A program made the translations under genes and the position numbers. 64,000 bases of DNA from Pseudomonas matsuisoli (GTDB taxonomy: Bacteria; Pseudomonadota; Gammaproteobacteria; Pseudomonadales; Pseudomonadaceae). Position 1 is the first letter of the stretch. Every line of letters starts with the position of its first letter. Location: positions 372,001 to 436,000 of the forward strand of contig NZ_BMPO01000004.1 in assembly GCF_014647635.1 (NCBI RefSeq), written 5' to 3'. Shown in pieces: positions 1 to 9,258 of this stretch. The notes under the pieces are model-generated. The model was not told the origin of the DNA. It did not search any database and was given only the letters and a program-made list of their open reading frames with translations.

Positions 1-370
1 CCGGCGTCTTCTTCGATGGGTCGCGGAACAGCGACGCCTTGGTCAGCTTGGAGAAGTCTTCGTAGGGTTGGAAGTAGCCGTATGCGCCGGCGCCGCGGGC
101 ATGGACGATACGTTCGGGAATGCGCTCGTGGTCAAAATGCGTGATTTTCTCGCGCATGATGAAGTCTTCGAGAAGCGATGGGCCGCGTGCACCCGCTTTC
201 AGGGTGTTCTGGTTGTCGCTGATCTTCACGCCATGGTTGGTGCGCAGGGCCTGGCCAGTCGCGTCGGTACGGTACTGCTCGAGTTGCTCCGTCTTGGCGG
301 TAACGTTCTGTCGGTCCAGGGTATCCGTGCCGGCCATTTCGCTCTTGGCCGGATTAGTCTTGTCGGTCAT
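1..370 (-). CDS. katE: Catalase HPII-type (KatE), N-terminal part, cut by window edge
   Basis: The reverse strand is open from an ATG at 370 to the left edge, giving about 123 residues. They read like the start of the large-subunit heme catalases: a polar leader ([14 protein letters not shown]), then [39 protein letters not shown] and [18 protein letters not shown]. The [15 protein letters not shown] stretch carries the distal heme histidine of catalases and is close to diagnostic. The leader before the catalase core favours the large HPII class, which decomposes hydrogen peroxide in the cytoplasm, often in stationary phase. A GAGG lies about 11 bases before the ATG. The rest of the gene lies outside the window, so completeness cannot be judged. 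Confidence 0.88.
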   Translation of the reverse strand, partial: MTDKTNPAKSEMAGTDTLDRQNVTAKTEQLEQYRTDATGQALRTNHGVKISDNQNTLKAGARGPSLLEDFIMREKITHFDHERIPERIVHARGAGAYGYFQPYEDFSKLTKASLFRDPSKKTP

Positions 371-744
371 CAGGTCAATCCTCGGTTTCGAAGGGGGGCG
401 TGATCGGCTTCGGCGTCCGATCCACTGCGCACGTCTATGTATGGGGACTTGAGCGAGAAACCGTTCGTTCCATAAGGGCTATTGGAAAAGGCTATCGAGA
501 AGCGTCACGTTCTCTATCGAAAGGCGGTCAAATCAACGTGGGAAATGCGTGAAGGCTTTTGTAGGGCGGGTTCCATCCGCCCTACTCAATTTCGTTGAAA
601 CCGCAAAAGTGGCTGGCCACGTCGGCCTTATTCCCAATGGGGGCGGTAGGCGAACAACAAACACTAAGCACCGGTCTATAAAGTCGTTAGAATGCCCGTC
701 CCCGGCCTGCCGCCGAGTCCTATCCACAGAGCCCTTTTTATCTC
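371..744. other. Intergenic region between divergent katE and metN
   Basis: This 374-base stretch must hold the promoters of both divergent genes. It contains one perfect palindromic repeat (561-585). I see no convincing small gene, no terminator and no recognisable riboswitch; in particular I cannot make out a SAM riboswitch before metN. Confidence 0.5.
561..585. repeat. REP-like palindrome, GTAGGGCGG family
   Basis: GTAGGGCGG, a 7-base loop, then CCGCCCTAC form a perfect hairpin. The same arms recur near 10721-10774, 18446-18472 and 53276-53375. Confidence 0.8.
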
Positions 745-1758
745 GTGATCGAGTTTCATCAGGTTCACAAGACCTACAACGCTGCTGGTCGGGAGATCCC
801 CGCCCTTAAGGCGACCGACCTATCCATTCAGAATGGCGAAATCTTCGGTTTGATCGGCCACTCCGGTGCCGGTAAGAGCACGCTTTTACGCCTGATCAAC
901 CGTCTGGAAAACCCATCCGGAGGCCGTATCGTCGTAGACGGCGAGGATGTGACTGCGCTGTCCTCGGGCGGTCTGCGGGCCTACCGTCGACATGTCGGTA
1001 TGATCTTTCAGCACTTCAACCTGCTGTCTTCGAAGACGGTTGCCGGCAACGTGGCGATGCCAATGGAGCTTGCGGGTGCGCTTTCCCGAACCCAGATTGC
1101 GGCGCGCGTTGCGCAGCTTTTGGCGCGTGTCGGGCTGGCGGATCACGCCATGAAGTACCCGGCACAGCTGTCCGGTGGTCAGAAGCAGCGAGTCGGAATC
1201 GCCCGCGCCTTGGCGACCGATCCGAAAATCCTGCTGTGCGATGAGGCCACCAGCGCGCTCGACCCGCAAACCACGGGCCAGGTGCTGCAGCTGCTGGCCG
1301 AGATCAACCGTGAGTTGAAGCTGACCATCGTGCTCATCACCCATGAGATGGACGTGATCCGGCGCGTCTGTGACCGGGTTGCCGTCATGGATGCCGGCGA
1401 GATCGTGGAGCAGGGCACGGTCGCGGACGTTTTTCTGCATCCGCAGCATGCGACCACGCAGCGCTTCGTGCTGGAGTCGGAGCACATCGACGAGGCGTCG
1501 CAACGCGATGACTTCGCCCATGTCGAAGGGCGCATCCTGCGGCTGACCTTTCGCGGCGAAGCCACCTATTCACCGCTGCTCGGGCGGGTCGCGCGCGAGA
1601 CGGGCATCGACTATAGCATCCTGGCCGGGCGCATCGACCGCATCAAGGATGACCCGTACGGCCAGCTGACGATTGCGCTGATGGGCCTTGAAACCGACGT
1701 CGAGGCTGCCCTGGCGATGTTCCACGCGGCCGATGTTCATGTGGAGGTACTGCGCTGA
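745..1758 (+). CDS. metN: Methionine ABC importer, ATP-binding protein MetN
   Basis: This 337-residue ATPase energises uptake of methionine. Walker A is GHSGAGKST (38-46), the ABC signature LSGGQ (142-146) and Walker B ILLCDE (162-167). Beyond residue about 255 there is a C-terminal regulatory domain of the NIL type ([19 protein letters not shown]), which in MetN proteins senses methionine. The start is a GTG at 745; the N-terminus [11 protein letters not shown] matches MetN proteins from the first residue, so no longer form is needed. Its stop overlaps the start of metI by one base (TGATG). The order metN-metI-metQ with a terminator after metQ shows a complete three-gene importer. Confidence 0.93.
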   Translation: MIEFHQVHKTYNAAGREIPALKATDLSIQNGEIFGLIGHSGAGKSTLLRLINRLENPSGGRIVVDGEDVTALSSGGLRAYRRHVGMIFQHFNLLSSKTVAGNVAMPMELAGALSRTQIAARVAQLLARVGLADHAMKYPAQLSGGQKQRVGIARALATDPKILLCDEATSALDPQTTGQVLQLLAEINRELKLTIVLITHEMDVIRRVCDRVAVMDAGEIVEQGTVADVFLHPQHATTQRFVLESEHIDEASQRDDFAHVEGRILRLTFRGEATYSPLLGRVARETGIDYSILAGRIDRIKDDPYGQLTIALMGLETDVEAALAMFHAADVHVEVLR

Positions 1759-2435
1759 TGGATGCGTTGCTGACACGCTTCTTCCCGAACGTGTATTGGG
1801 ACGAAATCTGGCAAGGCAGCCTCGACACCCTGTGGATGATCGCAGGCTCGATGCCCTTTACCGTATTGATCGGCCTGCCGCTGGGCATCGTGTTGTTCCT
1901 GACCGGGCCGCGCCAACTGCTGGCGCAACCGACGTTCTACGGCGTGCTGTCGTTCGTCGTGAACGTGCTGCGTTCGATTCCCTTCGTGATCCTGCTGATC
2001 CTGATGATTCCGCTGACCGAGACCCTGGTCGGCACGTCATTGGGCGTGGCGGGTGCGATTCCGCCGTTGGTAGCGGGCGCCGCGCCGTTCTTCGCGCGCC
2101 TTGTGGAGACGGCGTTGCGGGAAGTCGAGCGGGGCATCATCGAAGCGACTCAGGCGATGGGGGCGAGTCTGTCGCAGATCATCTTCCGTGCGTTGTTGCC
2201 CGAGGCGCTGCCGGGGCTGATCGCGGCGGTCACGGTGACTGCCATCACGCTGGTGTCGTACACCGCGATGTCCGGCCTCATTGGCGGTGGCGGCCTGGGT
2301 GATCTGGCGGTGCGCTATGGTTATCAACGGTATCAACCGGATGTCATGTTCATCACGGTCGTGTTGCTGATCGTGCTGGTGCAAGTGCTGCAGACCGTCG
2401 GCGATCGGCTGGTGGTGTTTTTCTCGCGCAAGTGA
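1758..2435 (+). CDS. metI: Methionine ABC importer, permease MetI
   Basis: A 225-residue inner-membrane permease with about five hydrophobic segments. The EAA loop that contacts the ATPase reads EATQAMGASLSQIIFRALLP, as in D-methionine permeases, and its length equals the usual 217-230 residues. The ATG overlaps the metN stop by one base, indicating translational coupling. It should form the channel of the MetNIQ importer with the upstream ATPase and the downstream binding protein. Confidence 0.93.
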   Translation: MDALLTRFFPNVYWDEIWQGSLDTLWMIAGSMPFTVLIGLPLGIVLFLTGPRQLLAQPTFYGVLSFVVNVLRSIPFVILLILMIPLTETLVGTSLGVAGAIPPLVAGAAPFFARLVETALREVERGIIEATQAMGASLSQIIFRALLPEALPGLIAAVTVTAITLVSYTAMSGLIGGGGLGDLAVRYGYQRYQPDVMFITVVLLIVLVQVLQTVGDRLVVFFSRK

Positions 2436-2470
2436 CTCATCAATCCATTTCAAATAAGGGACTGTTCTTC

Positions 2471-3247
2471 ATGAAAAAGCTGCTAGCCGCTTTTGCCGCC
2501 GTCGCGGCAATCACCACCGCCCAGGCGGCCGAGACACTCGACGTTGCGGCCACCCCGGTCCCGCATGCGGAGATTCTCGAGTTCGTGAAGCCGATGTTGG
2601 CCAAAGAAGGCGTCGAACTGAACGTGCGGGTATTCACCGATTACGTGCAGCCTAACCTGCAAGTCGCGCAGAAGAAGCTGGACGCCAACTTCTTCCAGCA
2701 CAAGCCTTACCTCGATGAGTTCAACGGTTCGCGCAAGACGGATCTGGTGACCGTGGTTGGCGTGCACGTCGAGCCGTTCGGCGGCTACTCGAAGAAGATC
2801 AAGGCCATTGCGGATCTGTCGGAAGGTGCGCAGGTCGCAATTCCCAACGACGCCACCAACGGCGGGCGCGCGTTGCTGCTGCTGGAAAAAGCGGGCGTGA
2901 TCAAGCTCAAGCCGGATGCCGGCATTACCGCCACGCCACGCGACATCGCCGAAAACCCCAAGAACATCCGCATCCGCGAACTCGAAGCCGCGACCCTGCC
3001 ACGCGTACTGGGCCAGGTCGATCTGGCGCTGATCAACACCAACTACGCGCTGGAAGCCGGCCTCAACCCTGCGGAAGATGCGCTGGTGATCGAAGGTAGC
3101 GAGTCGCCTTACGTCAACTTCATTGTTGCCCGCCCGGACAACAAGGACAGCGATGCCATGCAGAAGCTGGCCAAGGCCCTGCACAGCGCCGAGGTGAAGC
3201 AATTCATTCAGGAGAAGTACAAAGGCGCCGTGGTGCCTGCCTTCTAA
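2471..3247 (+). CDS. metQ: Methionine-binding periplasmic protein MetQ
   Basis: A 258-residue binding protein of the NlpA/MetQ family that delivers methionine to MetNI. The ATG at 2471 begins the signal peptide MKKLLAAFAAVAAITTAQA, probably cut before AETLDV. No cysteine follows the cleavage site, so this copy looks periplasmic and soluble rather than a lipoprotein like E. coli MetQ. Family stretches include TPVPHAEILEFVKP, DYVQPNLQVAQKKLDANFFQ and ALINTNYALEAGLNP. An in-frame upstream start at 2432 lies inside metI and would spoil the signal peptide, so it was not used. A strong terminator follows 10 bases after the stop. Confidence 0.92.
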   Translation: MKKLLAAFAAVAAITTAQAAETLDVAATPVPHAEILEFVKPMLAKEGVELNVRVFTDYVQPNLQVAQKKLDANFFQHKPYLDEFNGSRKTDLVTVVGVHVEPFGGYSKKIKAIADLSEGAQVAIPNDATNGGRALLLLEKAGVIKLKPDAGITATPRDIAENPKNIRIRELEAATLPRVLGQVDLALINTNYALEAGLNPAEDALVIEGSESPYVNFIVARPDNKDSDAMQKLAKALHSAEVKQFIQEKYKGAVVPAF

Positions 3248-3256
3248 TCTTGATGA

Positions 3257-3290
3257 CATAAAAAAACGGCCTTCGGGCCGTTTTTTTATG
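3257..3290. terminator. Bidirectional rho-independent terminator after metQ
   Basis: ACGGCC-TTCG-GGCCGT stem with a UUCG-type loop, flanked by seven A on the left and seven T on the right, so it can stop transcription from either side. Confidence 0.92.
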
Positions 3291-3334
3291 GAGCGGAGAA
3301 TGCCGAGCAGTGGCTGTTCGCATACCCACGGCTC

Positions 3335-3396
3335 CCGGGTTATCACCCGGTCTACGGACAACGTTGGATCTGTAGGAGCCACCTTGGTGGCGATCA
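3335..3396. repeat. Two palindromic repeats between metQ and gcdR
   Basis: The first copy (about 3335-3357) has the form CCCGGGTT..AACCCGG-type arms followed by TCTACG, shared with 13715-13740. The second (3370-3396) is GTAGGAGCCACCTTGGTGGC, of the GTAGGAGCC family also found at 44304-44410 and 57575-57639. Confidence 0.65.
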
Positions 3397-4317
3397 GCGC
3401 CTAAGCGGTGCTTCCTGCTCGCCCGTGGCTTCACGATAGGCGCGGGCCTCAGCCACCAACCAATCCCGAAACGCCTTCAGCGCTGCGGATTCAATCTTGC
3501 GCTCCGGCACCATCAGGTAATAGGCGCGTTCGCTCGGGGTTGGCCGGTCCAGGGCGATCACGAGTCTGCCTTCGGCCAGCTCACGTTGGATCAGGAATGG
3601 AGGAATCAGCGCTACGCCCATCTCCAGGCACGCGGCCTGCGCCAACATGGAAAACAACTCCAGACGCTGACCGGTCATGTCGCCTGTCACATCGAGGCCC
3701 TGGGCATTGAACCACTGGCGCCAGGCGTACGGACGTGTAGTCTGCTGCAGCAGCGGCAATCCGGCGATACGTTCGGCGTTGGCCGGTTGCTTACCAAGCA
3801 GCGTGGGGCTGCACACGGGCATCAGGTGTTCGTGCATGAGGAAGTGCGCTTCGGTGCCGGACCAGTCGCCGTCGCCGTGATAGATCGCTGCATCGAAGTG
3901 CGTATCAGCAAAGAGGAACGGCCGGGTACGGTCCGTTAGGTGCACGGTCACCTCGGGGTACTCGCGCTGGAAGTCTCGTAGCCGCGGCAGCAACCATTGA
4001 GTGCCGAACGTAGGCACCACGGCGAGCTCGATGCTCATTGCACCTTGATTGCCCATCACAGCCAGCGTGTCGCGCTCCACGGCATCCAGCTGCGTGGCGA
4101 CCTTACGGGCGTAGGCGCGCCCGGCTTCGGTGAGCACGACGCCACGCCGCGAGCGGCGAAACAGTTCTACGCCGAGGAAGTCTTCCAGGCCGGCGATCTG
4201 GCGGCAGACCGCCCCTTGGGTCAAGGACAGTTCACCGGCGGCGCGGGTAAAACTCTGATGCCGCGCGGAGGCTTCGAAGGCGACCAGAGCCGTGGTGCTG
4301 GGGATCTTGCGGCGCAT
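3394..4317 (-). CDS. gcdR: LysR-family regulator of glutaryl-CoA genes (GcdR-like)
   Basis: A 307-residue LysR regulator of the GcvA-like type. The N-terminal winged helix (STTALVAFEASARHQSFTRAA, then GELSLTQGAVCRQIAGLEDFLG) is followed by a substrate-binding domain. It is divergent from gcdH, the usual placement of GcdR, so it probably activates gcdH-gcdG in response to glutarate or glutaryl-CoA; that is inferred from context. I chose the ATG at 4317 because GAGG stands nine bases upstream. A GTG at 4332 would add MRQSH and lacks a good ribosome site. Confidence 0.85.
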   Translation of the reverse strand: MRRKIPSTTALVAFEASARHQSFTRAAGELSLTQGAVCRQIAGLEDFLGVELFRRSRRGVVLTEAGRAYARKVATQLDAVERDTLAVMGNQGAMSIELAVVPTFGTQWLLPRLRDFQREYPEVTVHLTDRTRPFLFADTHFDAAIYHGDGDWSGTEAHFLMHEHLMPVCSPTLLGKQPANAERIAGLPLLQQTTRPYAWRQWFNAQGLDVTGDMTGQRLELFSMLAQAACLEMGVALIPPFLIQRELAEGRLVIALDRPTPSERAYYLMVPERKIESAALKAFRDWLVAEARAYREATGEQEAPLRR

Positions 4318-4520
4318 ATGCGATTGCCTCACTGAGTTCTTATAGCTCTTTGCGCTGACGCTACTCCGAAGTGAGGTTTTTGCACAACAGGCTGCGGAAT
4401 ACTCGTTTGCGCCCCCGCCTAGCGCTGCCTAGTCTGGTGAAGACCTGACGCGCAAGCGCACACCGTTCCTGCGAGATCGCCGTTTGCGAGTGCACCCGTT
4501 TTTTCGTACGAGGACTTCCC

Positions 4521-5702
4521 ATGGCCGCCAAGGCAAGCTTCAACTGGATCGACCCGCTGTTGCTCGATGGGCAACTGACCGAAGAAGAGCGCATGGTGCG
4601 CGACAGCGCGGCGGCGTTCGCGGCCGACAAGTTGGCGCCGCGTGTGCTGGAAGCCTTCCGTCATGAGCAAACGGACCCTGCCATCTTTCGCGAGATGGGC
4701 GAAACGGGGCTGCTCGGTGCCACGATCCCCGAGGCCTACGGTGGCAGCGGCCTCAACTATGTCTGCTACGGGCTGATCGCCCGTGAAGTCGAGCGCATCG
4801 ACTCTGGCTATCGTTCGATGATGAGCGTGCAGTCGTCGCTGGTCATGGTGCCGATCAACGAATTTGGCACCGAGGCCCAGAAGCAGAAGTACCTGCCCAA
4901 GCTGGCCTCGGGCGAGTGGATCGGCTGTTTCGGACTGACCGAGCCGGATTACGGCTCCGACCCGGGCTCCATGGCCACGCGGGCGAAAAAGGTCGACGGC
5001 GGTTATCGCCTGACCGGTAGCAAGATGTGGATCACCAACGCGCCGATCGCTGACGTGTTCGTCGTCTGGGGCAAGGACGACGCGGGTGATATCCGCGGGT
5101 TCGTCTTGGAAAAAGGCTGGCAAGGGCTGTCGGCGCCCGCCATTCACGGCAAGGTGGGTCTGCGGGCGTCCATTACCGGCGAGATCGTGATGGACAACGT
5201 GTTCGTGCCTGACGAGAACATCTTCCCCGACGTGCGCGGGTTGAAAGGGCCGTTCACCTGTCTGAATTCGGCGCGCTACGGCATCAGCTGGGGGGCGCTT
5301 GGCGCGGCGGAATTCTGCTGGCACACGGCGCGGCAGTACACGCTGGACCGCCAGCAATTCGGCCGACCGCTCGCCGCCAACCAGTTGATCCAGAAAAAAC
5401 TCGCCGACATGCAGACAGAAATCACGCTTGGCCTGCAGGGTTGCCTGCGCCTGGGCCGCATGAAGGACGAAGGTACTGCTGCCGTGGAAATCACCTCGAT
5501 CATGAAGCGCAACAGCTGCGGCAAGTCGCTGGATATCGCCCGGATGGCGCGCGACATGCTTGGAGGCAACGGCATCAGCGACGAGTTCGGCATCGCGCGG
5601 CATCTGGTGAATCTGGAGGTGGTGAACACCTACGAAGGCACCCACGACGTGCATGCACTGATCCTGGGCCGGGCGCAGACGGGTATCCAGGCGTTTTGTT
5701 GA
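4521..5702 (+). CDS. gcdH: Glutaryl-CoA dehydrogenase
   Basis: A 393-residue FAD-dependent acyl-CoA dehydrogenase that oxidises and decarboxylates glutaryl-CoA to crotonyl-CoA, a step of lysine and glutarate breakdown. Family marks are [15 protein letters not shown] and [18 protein letters not shown] (FAD and substrate contacts), [15 protein letters not shown], and near the C-terminus [20 protein letters not shown], which contains the catalytic glutamate. Length and N-terminus ([20 protein letters not shown]) match GcdH rather than general short-chain dehydrogenases. GAGGA precedes the ATG. The gene is followed by a CoA-transferase gene and faces gcdR. Confidence 0.95.
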   Translation: MAAKASFNWIDPLLLDGQLTEEERMVRDSAAAFAADKLAPRVLEAFRHEQTDPAIFREMGETGLLGATIPEAYGGSGLNYVCYGLIAREVERIDSGYRSMMSVQSSLVMVPINEFGTEAQKQKYLPKLASGEWIGCFGLTEPDYGSDPGSMATRAKKVDGGYRLTGSKMWITNAPIADVFVVWGKDDAGDIRGFVLEKGWQGLSAPAIHGKVGLRASITGEIVMDNVFVPDENIFPDVRGLKGPFTCLNSARYGISWGALGAAEFCWHTARQYTLDRQQFGRPLAANQLIQKKLADMQTEITLGLQGCLRLGRMKDEGTAAVEITSIMKRNSCGKSLDIARMARDMLGGNGISDEFGIARHLVNLEVVNTYEGTHDVHALILGRAQTGIQAFC

Positions 5703-5718
5703 GTGGCGTCGATCGCAG

Positions 5719-5820
5719 GCGACTAAAGCGGAGCGCCGCCCGGTCGCCCCTACAGTACCGCTGCTTTTCGTAGTGGCGACCGGGCGGCTATCCGCCGGGC
5801 GGCGCTCCGCTTCAGTCGCC
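5719..5820. repeat. Inverted pair of long palindromic repeats, GTAGGGGCGAC family
   Basis: Left copy 5719-5753 (GCGACTAAAGCGGAGCGCC to GGTCGCCCCTAC) and right copy 5769-5820 (GTAGTGGCGACCGGGCGG to CGCTCCGCTTCAGTCGCC) are near-perfect inverses and could fold into a long stem between gcdH and gcdG. Confidence 0.8.
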
Positions 5821-5846
5821 TACCCACCCTTGATCAGGATGAAGCC

Positions 5847-7070
5847 ATGTCAGGCGCACTGTCACATCTACGCGTTCTCGACCTGTCCCGTGTACTGGCT
5901 GGCCCGTGGTCGAGCCAGATCCTCGGCGATCTCGGGGCCGATGTCGTCAAGATCGAGCGGCCCGCCGTGGGTGACGACACCCGTCACTGGGGCCCACCAT
6001 TTCTCAAGGACGACGCGGGTGGCGAAACGGGCGAAGCCGCCTATTTTCTAGCCGCCAACCGTAACAAGCGATCTGTCACGGTGGATTTCACCAACCCGGA
6101 AGGCCAGGCCATTCTTCGTGATCTGGTCGCAGGGTGTGATGTGCTGGTGGAGAACTTCAAGGTCGGCGGGCTAAAGGCCTATGGGCTGGACTATGCAGCC
6201 TTGAAGGCAATCAACCCGCGGCTCGTCTACTGCTCGATCACGGGGTTCGGGCAGACCGGCCCCTACGCGAATCGGGCCGGTTACGACTACATGGTCCAGG
6301 GCCTTGGCGGGTTGATGAGTTTGACGGGACGTGCCGACGACGAGGTGGGCGCAGGCCCGGTCAAGGTGGGCGTGGCGCTGACCGACGTGCTGACCGGCCT
6401 GTACGCGACAACGGCCATTCTGGCCGCCTTGAACCACCGTGATCGGACCGGCGAAGGACAGCACATCGACATGGCGCTATTGGACGTACAGGTGGCGTGC
6501 CTGGCGAATCAAGCCTTGAACTACCTCACGACCGGCGTGGCACCGCGCCGACTGGGCAATGCGCATCCCAACATCGTCCCCTATCAGGACTTTCCGACCG
6601 CGGATGGCGACATCATTCTCACCGTCGGCAATGACGGCCAATTCCGCCGCTTTTGCGAAGTGGCGGGCCGCCCGGAATGGGCCGACGACCCGCGTTTTGC
6701 CAGTAACAAAGCGCGCGTCGCCCACCGGGACGTGCTCGTTCCGCTGATCCGGCAGGTCACGGTGTTCCGCACGACGGGCGAATGGGTCGCCCAATTGGAA
6801 GCCGCTGGCGTGCCGTGCGGGCCCATCAACGATCTGGAACAGGTGTTCGCCGATGCACAGGTGCAGGCGCGCGCCCTGCGTATCGATCTGCCGCATCCGC
6901 TGGCGGGCTCCGTGCCAAGCGTCGCCAGCCCGATCCGGCTTTCCCAGACGCCGGTGGACTATCGCCTGGCGCCGCCTTTGCTCGGGCAGCACACCGGAGA
7001 GGTGCTCGCCGATTGGCTGGCGATGCCGACCGAAAGGATCGACGCGCTGCGAGCGAACGGCGTGATATAG
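5847..7070 (+). CDS. gcdG: Class III CoA-transferase, glutarate CoA-transferase type (GcdG)
   Basis: A 407-residue family III (CaiB/BaiF) CoA-transferase. The N-terminal nucleotide-binding part reads LRVLDLSRVLAGPWSSQILGDLGADVVKIE. The conserved aspartate that carries the acyl group lies in IDMALLDVQVACLANQ. Placed directly after gcdH and with GcdR divergent, it most likely activates glutarate to glutaryl-CoA using another acyl-CoA; the substrate is inferred from context. AGGATGAAGCC precedes the ATG. A 144-base gap filled with palindromes separates it from gcdH, so it may have its own expression level. Its last codons and stop are duplicated just downstream. Confidence 0.87.
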   Translation: MSGALSHLRVLDLSRVLAGPWSSQILGDLGADVVKIERPAVGDDTRHWGPPFLKDDAGGETGEAAYFLAANRNKRSVTVDFTNPEGQAILRDLVAGCDVLVENFKVGGLKAYGLDYAALKAINPRLVYCSITGFGQTGPYANRAGYDYMVQGLGGLMSLTGRADDEVGAGPVKVGVALTDVLTGLYATTAILAALNHRDRTGEGQHIDMALLDVQVACLANQALNYLTTGVAPRRLGNAHPNIVPYQDFPTADGDIILTVGNDGQFRRFCEVAGRPEWADDPRFASNKARVAHRDVLVPLIRQVTVFRTTGEWVAQLEAAGVPCGPINDLEQVFADAQVQARALRIDLPHPLAGSVPSVASPIRLSQTPVDYRLAPPLLGQHTGEVLADWLAMPTERIDALRANGVI

Positions 7071-7109
7071 CGGGCCATCCTGTAGGGGCGACCGGGCGGC
7101 GTGATATAG
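7058..7109. repeat. Tandem duplication of the gcdG 3' end with half a palindrome
   Basis: CGGCGTGATATAG, holding the last codons and stop of gcdG, occurs at 7058-7070 and again at 7097-7109. Each copy is followed after 10 unlike bases by TGTAGGGGCGAC. The period is 39 bases, so gene end and repeat arm were duplicated together. Confidence 0.75.
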
Positions 7110-7464
7110 CCAGCTCGGATGTAGGGGCGACTTCAGTCGCCAAGCCCTTCGTAGAAGGGCTGCTTAAATATGGTTCCGGCAGGCGACAGGGGGGCTGGGC
7201 CAAGATCGCTCGCGACTAAAGCGGATGGCCGCCCCATCGCCCCTACAAGGCGTCTGGCGAGACCGCGATACCGTTCCCCGCTACAAAGGCAGCACTGGCA
7301 CGCAAGTTCCCACCGCCCGATTCCATTTCGCTACCACTCGTCTGCAGGGTTTGTTCGACTACTCGTCAAAAAGCCGCGCAGTACGCGGGTTAGAGCCTCT
7401 TAATGGTTCTTTTCTATCAGCGAGATAGTCAGTTCGCGGATTCAAGTCCGGTCGGGAGAAGCCG
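7071..7464. other. Repeat-rich intergenic region before the chemoreceptor
   Basis: About 390 bases without a gene. The left half (7080-7250) holds three arms of the GTAGGGGCGAC repeat family: 7081, 7121 and, inverted, 7208-7248. The right half, 7260-7464, has no repeat and should hold the promoter of the chemoreceptor gene. Confidence 0.6.
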
Positions 7465-9258
7465 ATGCTAATGGCACGATCCACCTCTCCAAGGATGATG
7501 CGCCCCATGTCGCTCGCTAACGAAACCGCTGTGGCTGAAGATCACAACGGCGAATACGAACTCGATGTTCATTCCCTCTGGCACGCTGTTCACCGCTCAC
7601 AGGCACTTATCGAATTTGACCTGTCTGGCCACGTGCTGGATGCCAATGCGAATTTCCTCGCCTGCATCGGCTATACGCTGGATGAAATCAGGGGGCAACA
7701 CCACCGCATGTTCTGCCTGGAAGACTACGCGGCCAGCCGGGAATACCGCGAGTTCTGGGAGCGTCTGGCTAAGGGCGAGGTCGACTCTGGCGAGTACCAG
7801 CGGGTCGGGCGGGACGGCAAGGAAATCTGGTTGCAGGCGTCCTACAACCCGATCCTAGATATGCGTGGCAAACCGGTGAAGGTGGTCAAGTTCGCCACGG
7901 ACATCACCGAAGCGCGTCAGCGTAACGCCGACTATGCCGGCAAGATCGCAGCCATCGACCGTTCGCAGGCGATGATCGAGTTCGATCTGCAGGGCCATAT
8001 TCTCAACGCCAACGAAAATTTTCTGGCGGCGATGGGGTATCAGCTTGAAGACATCATTGGCCGGCATCACCGTTTGTTTTGCCCGGATGACTACGCGGCC
8101 AGTCGCGATTACCGCGATTTCTGGGAAAAACTGTCCCGTGGCGAGTTCGACGCAGGCGAGTACAAGCGCCTCGGGAAAGGCGGGCGCGAAGTGTGGATCC
8201 AGGCGAGCTACAACCCGATCTTCAACGCCTGTGGTAAGCCGTACAAGGTGGTAAAAGTCGCGACCGACATCACCGAGGAGCGCAAGCGCAACGCCGAGTT
8301 CAAAGGCAAGGTGGATGCGATTGGCCGGGCCCAGGCGGTGATCGAGTTCGATATGTCCGGGAACATCCTCAACGCCAACGAAAACTTCCTGAAGGTCACC
8401 GGCTATCGACTCGACGAGATCCTCGGTCAGCATCACCGCGTCTTCTGCACCGAGAGCTACGTGCGTGGCACCGAGTACCGCGATTTCTGGAACCGTCTGG
8501 CCAAGGGCGAATTCTTCTCCGGACGCTTCATGCGCTTGAGCAAGTACGGACAGCACATCTGGATTCAGGCGACCTACAACCCGATCTTCGACGCCGATGG
8601 GCAGCCATACAAGGTGGTGAAGTTCGCCACCGATATCACCGCACAGGTCGAACTGGAGCAGGCGATCGAAGCCAAGTCGAAGGCCATGAGCGAAGCGGTG
8701 GCCTCGCTGTCGGCCGCCATTGCCCGGGTGGCGGAGAACACGCGCGAGGCTAACCAACTGGCGCAGCTGACCCGCGAAGAAGCGGAGCGCGGTTCGAAGA
8801 CGCTGGTGCGGGCGAATGAATCCATGAACGCCATCGGCCAGTCGGCAGAAAGCATCCAGGACATCATTCAGGTCATCAGCGACATTGCCGGGCAGACCAA
8901 CATGCTGGCCTTCAATGCGGCCATCGAGGCCGCACGCGCAGGTGAGCACGGCCTGGGCTTTTCCGTCGTCGCGGACGAGGTGCGCAAGCTTGCCGAGAAG
9001 TCGTCGGCGGCAACGAAAGAGATCAACAAGCTCATTCTCGAAACCGTCAAGCGTATCCAGTCCGGCAACGAGATCTCCCGTGAGGCGGGCAATGCATTCG
9101 AGCAAATCGTCGAAGGCGTTGTGCATACGACAGGGGCGATCGACCACATCAACACCGCCACCGATGCCCAAGTGTCGGCTGCTGATGCAGTGGCCACATT
9201 GATTCACGAATTGCAGACCATCAAGGAAAGCAACGCTGTCGAAAAAGGCCTCGCGTAA
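7465..9258 (+). CDS. Cytoplasmic chemoreceptor with three PAS domains
   Basis: A 597-residue soluble methyl-accepting protein with no membrane segment. Three tandem PAS domains (roughly 40-150, 160-275, 280-390) repeat the same plan: [17 protein letters not shown], a GQHHRMFC-like turn, and YNPI...[10 protein letters not shown]. The C-terminal part (about 395-590) is a short receptor signalling hairpin with tip [19 protein letters not shown] and [16 protein letters not shown]. The plan recalls BdlA of P. aeruginosa, which has two PAS domains and controls biofilm dispersal. The hairpin is short, with little room for methylation helices. GGGAG before the ATG at 7465 supports this start; later ATGs at 7495 and 7498 cannot be excluded. 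It overlaps the next gene by one base. The signal sensed is unknown; PAS domains of this type may bind heme or flavin. Confidence 0.88.
   Translation: MLMARSTSPRMMRPMSLANETAVAEDHNGEYELDVHSLWHAVHRSQALIEFDLSGHVLDANANFLACIGYTLDEIRGQHHRMFCLEDYAASREYREFWERLAKGEVDSGEYQRVGRDGKEIWLQASYNPILDMRGKPVKVVKFATDITEARQRNADYAGKIAAIDRSQAMIEFDLQGHILNANENFLAAMGYQLEDIIGRHHRLFCPDDYAASRDYRDFWEKLSRGEFDAGEYKRLGKGGREVWIQASYNPIFNACGKPYKVVKVATDITEERKRNAEFKGKVDAIGRAQAVIEFDMSGNILNANENFLKVTGYRLDEILGQHHRVFCTESYVRGTEYRDFWNRLAKGEFFSGRFMRLSKYGQHIWIQATYNPIFDADGQPYKVVKFATDITAQVELEQAIEAKSKAMSEAVASLSAAIARVAENTREANQLAQLTREEAERGSKTLVRANESMNAIGQSAESIQDIIQVISDIAGQTNMLAFNAAIEAARAGEHGLGFSVVADEVRKLAEKSSAATKEINKLILETVKRIQSGNEISREAGNAFEQIVEGVVHTTGAIDHINTATDAQVSAADAVATLIHELQTIKESNAVEKGLA

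Noticed and set aside
561-585. SAM riboswitch before metN
   Set aside because: Only a simple REP-type hairpin is present; no multi-stem structure with terminator is visible.
4419-5654. 411-codon open frame opposite gcdH
   Set aside because: Antisense shadow of a conserved gene.
7368-7464. tRNA-like T-arm (GATTCAAGTCC) before the chemoreceptor
   Set aside because: The flanking bases do not pair and no acceptor or anticodon arm can be drawn.
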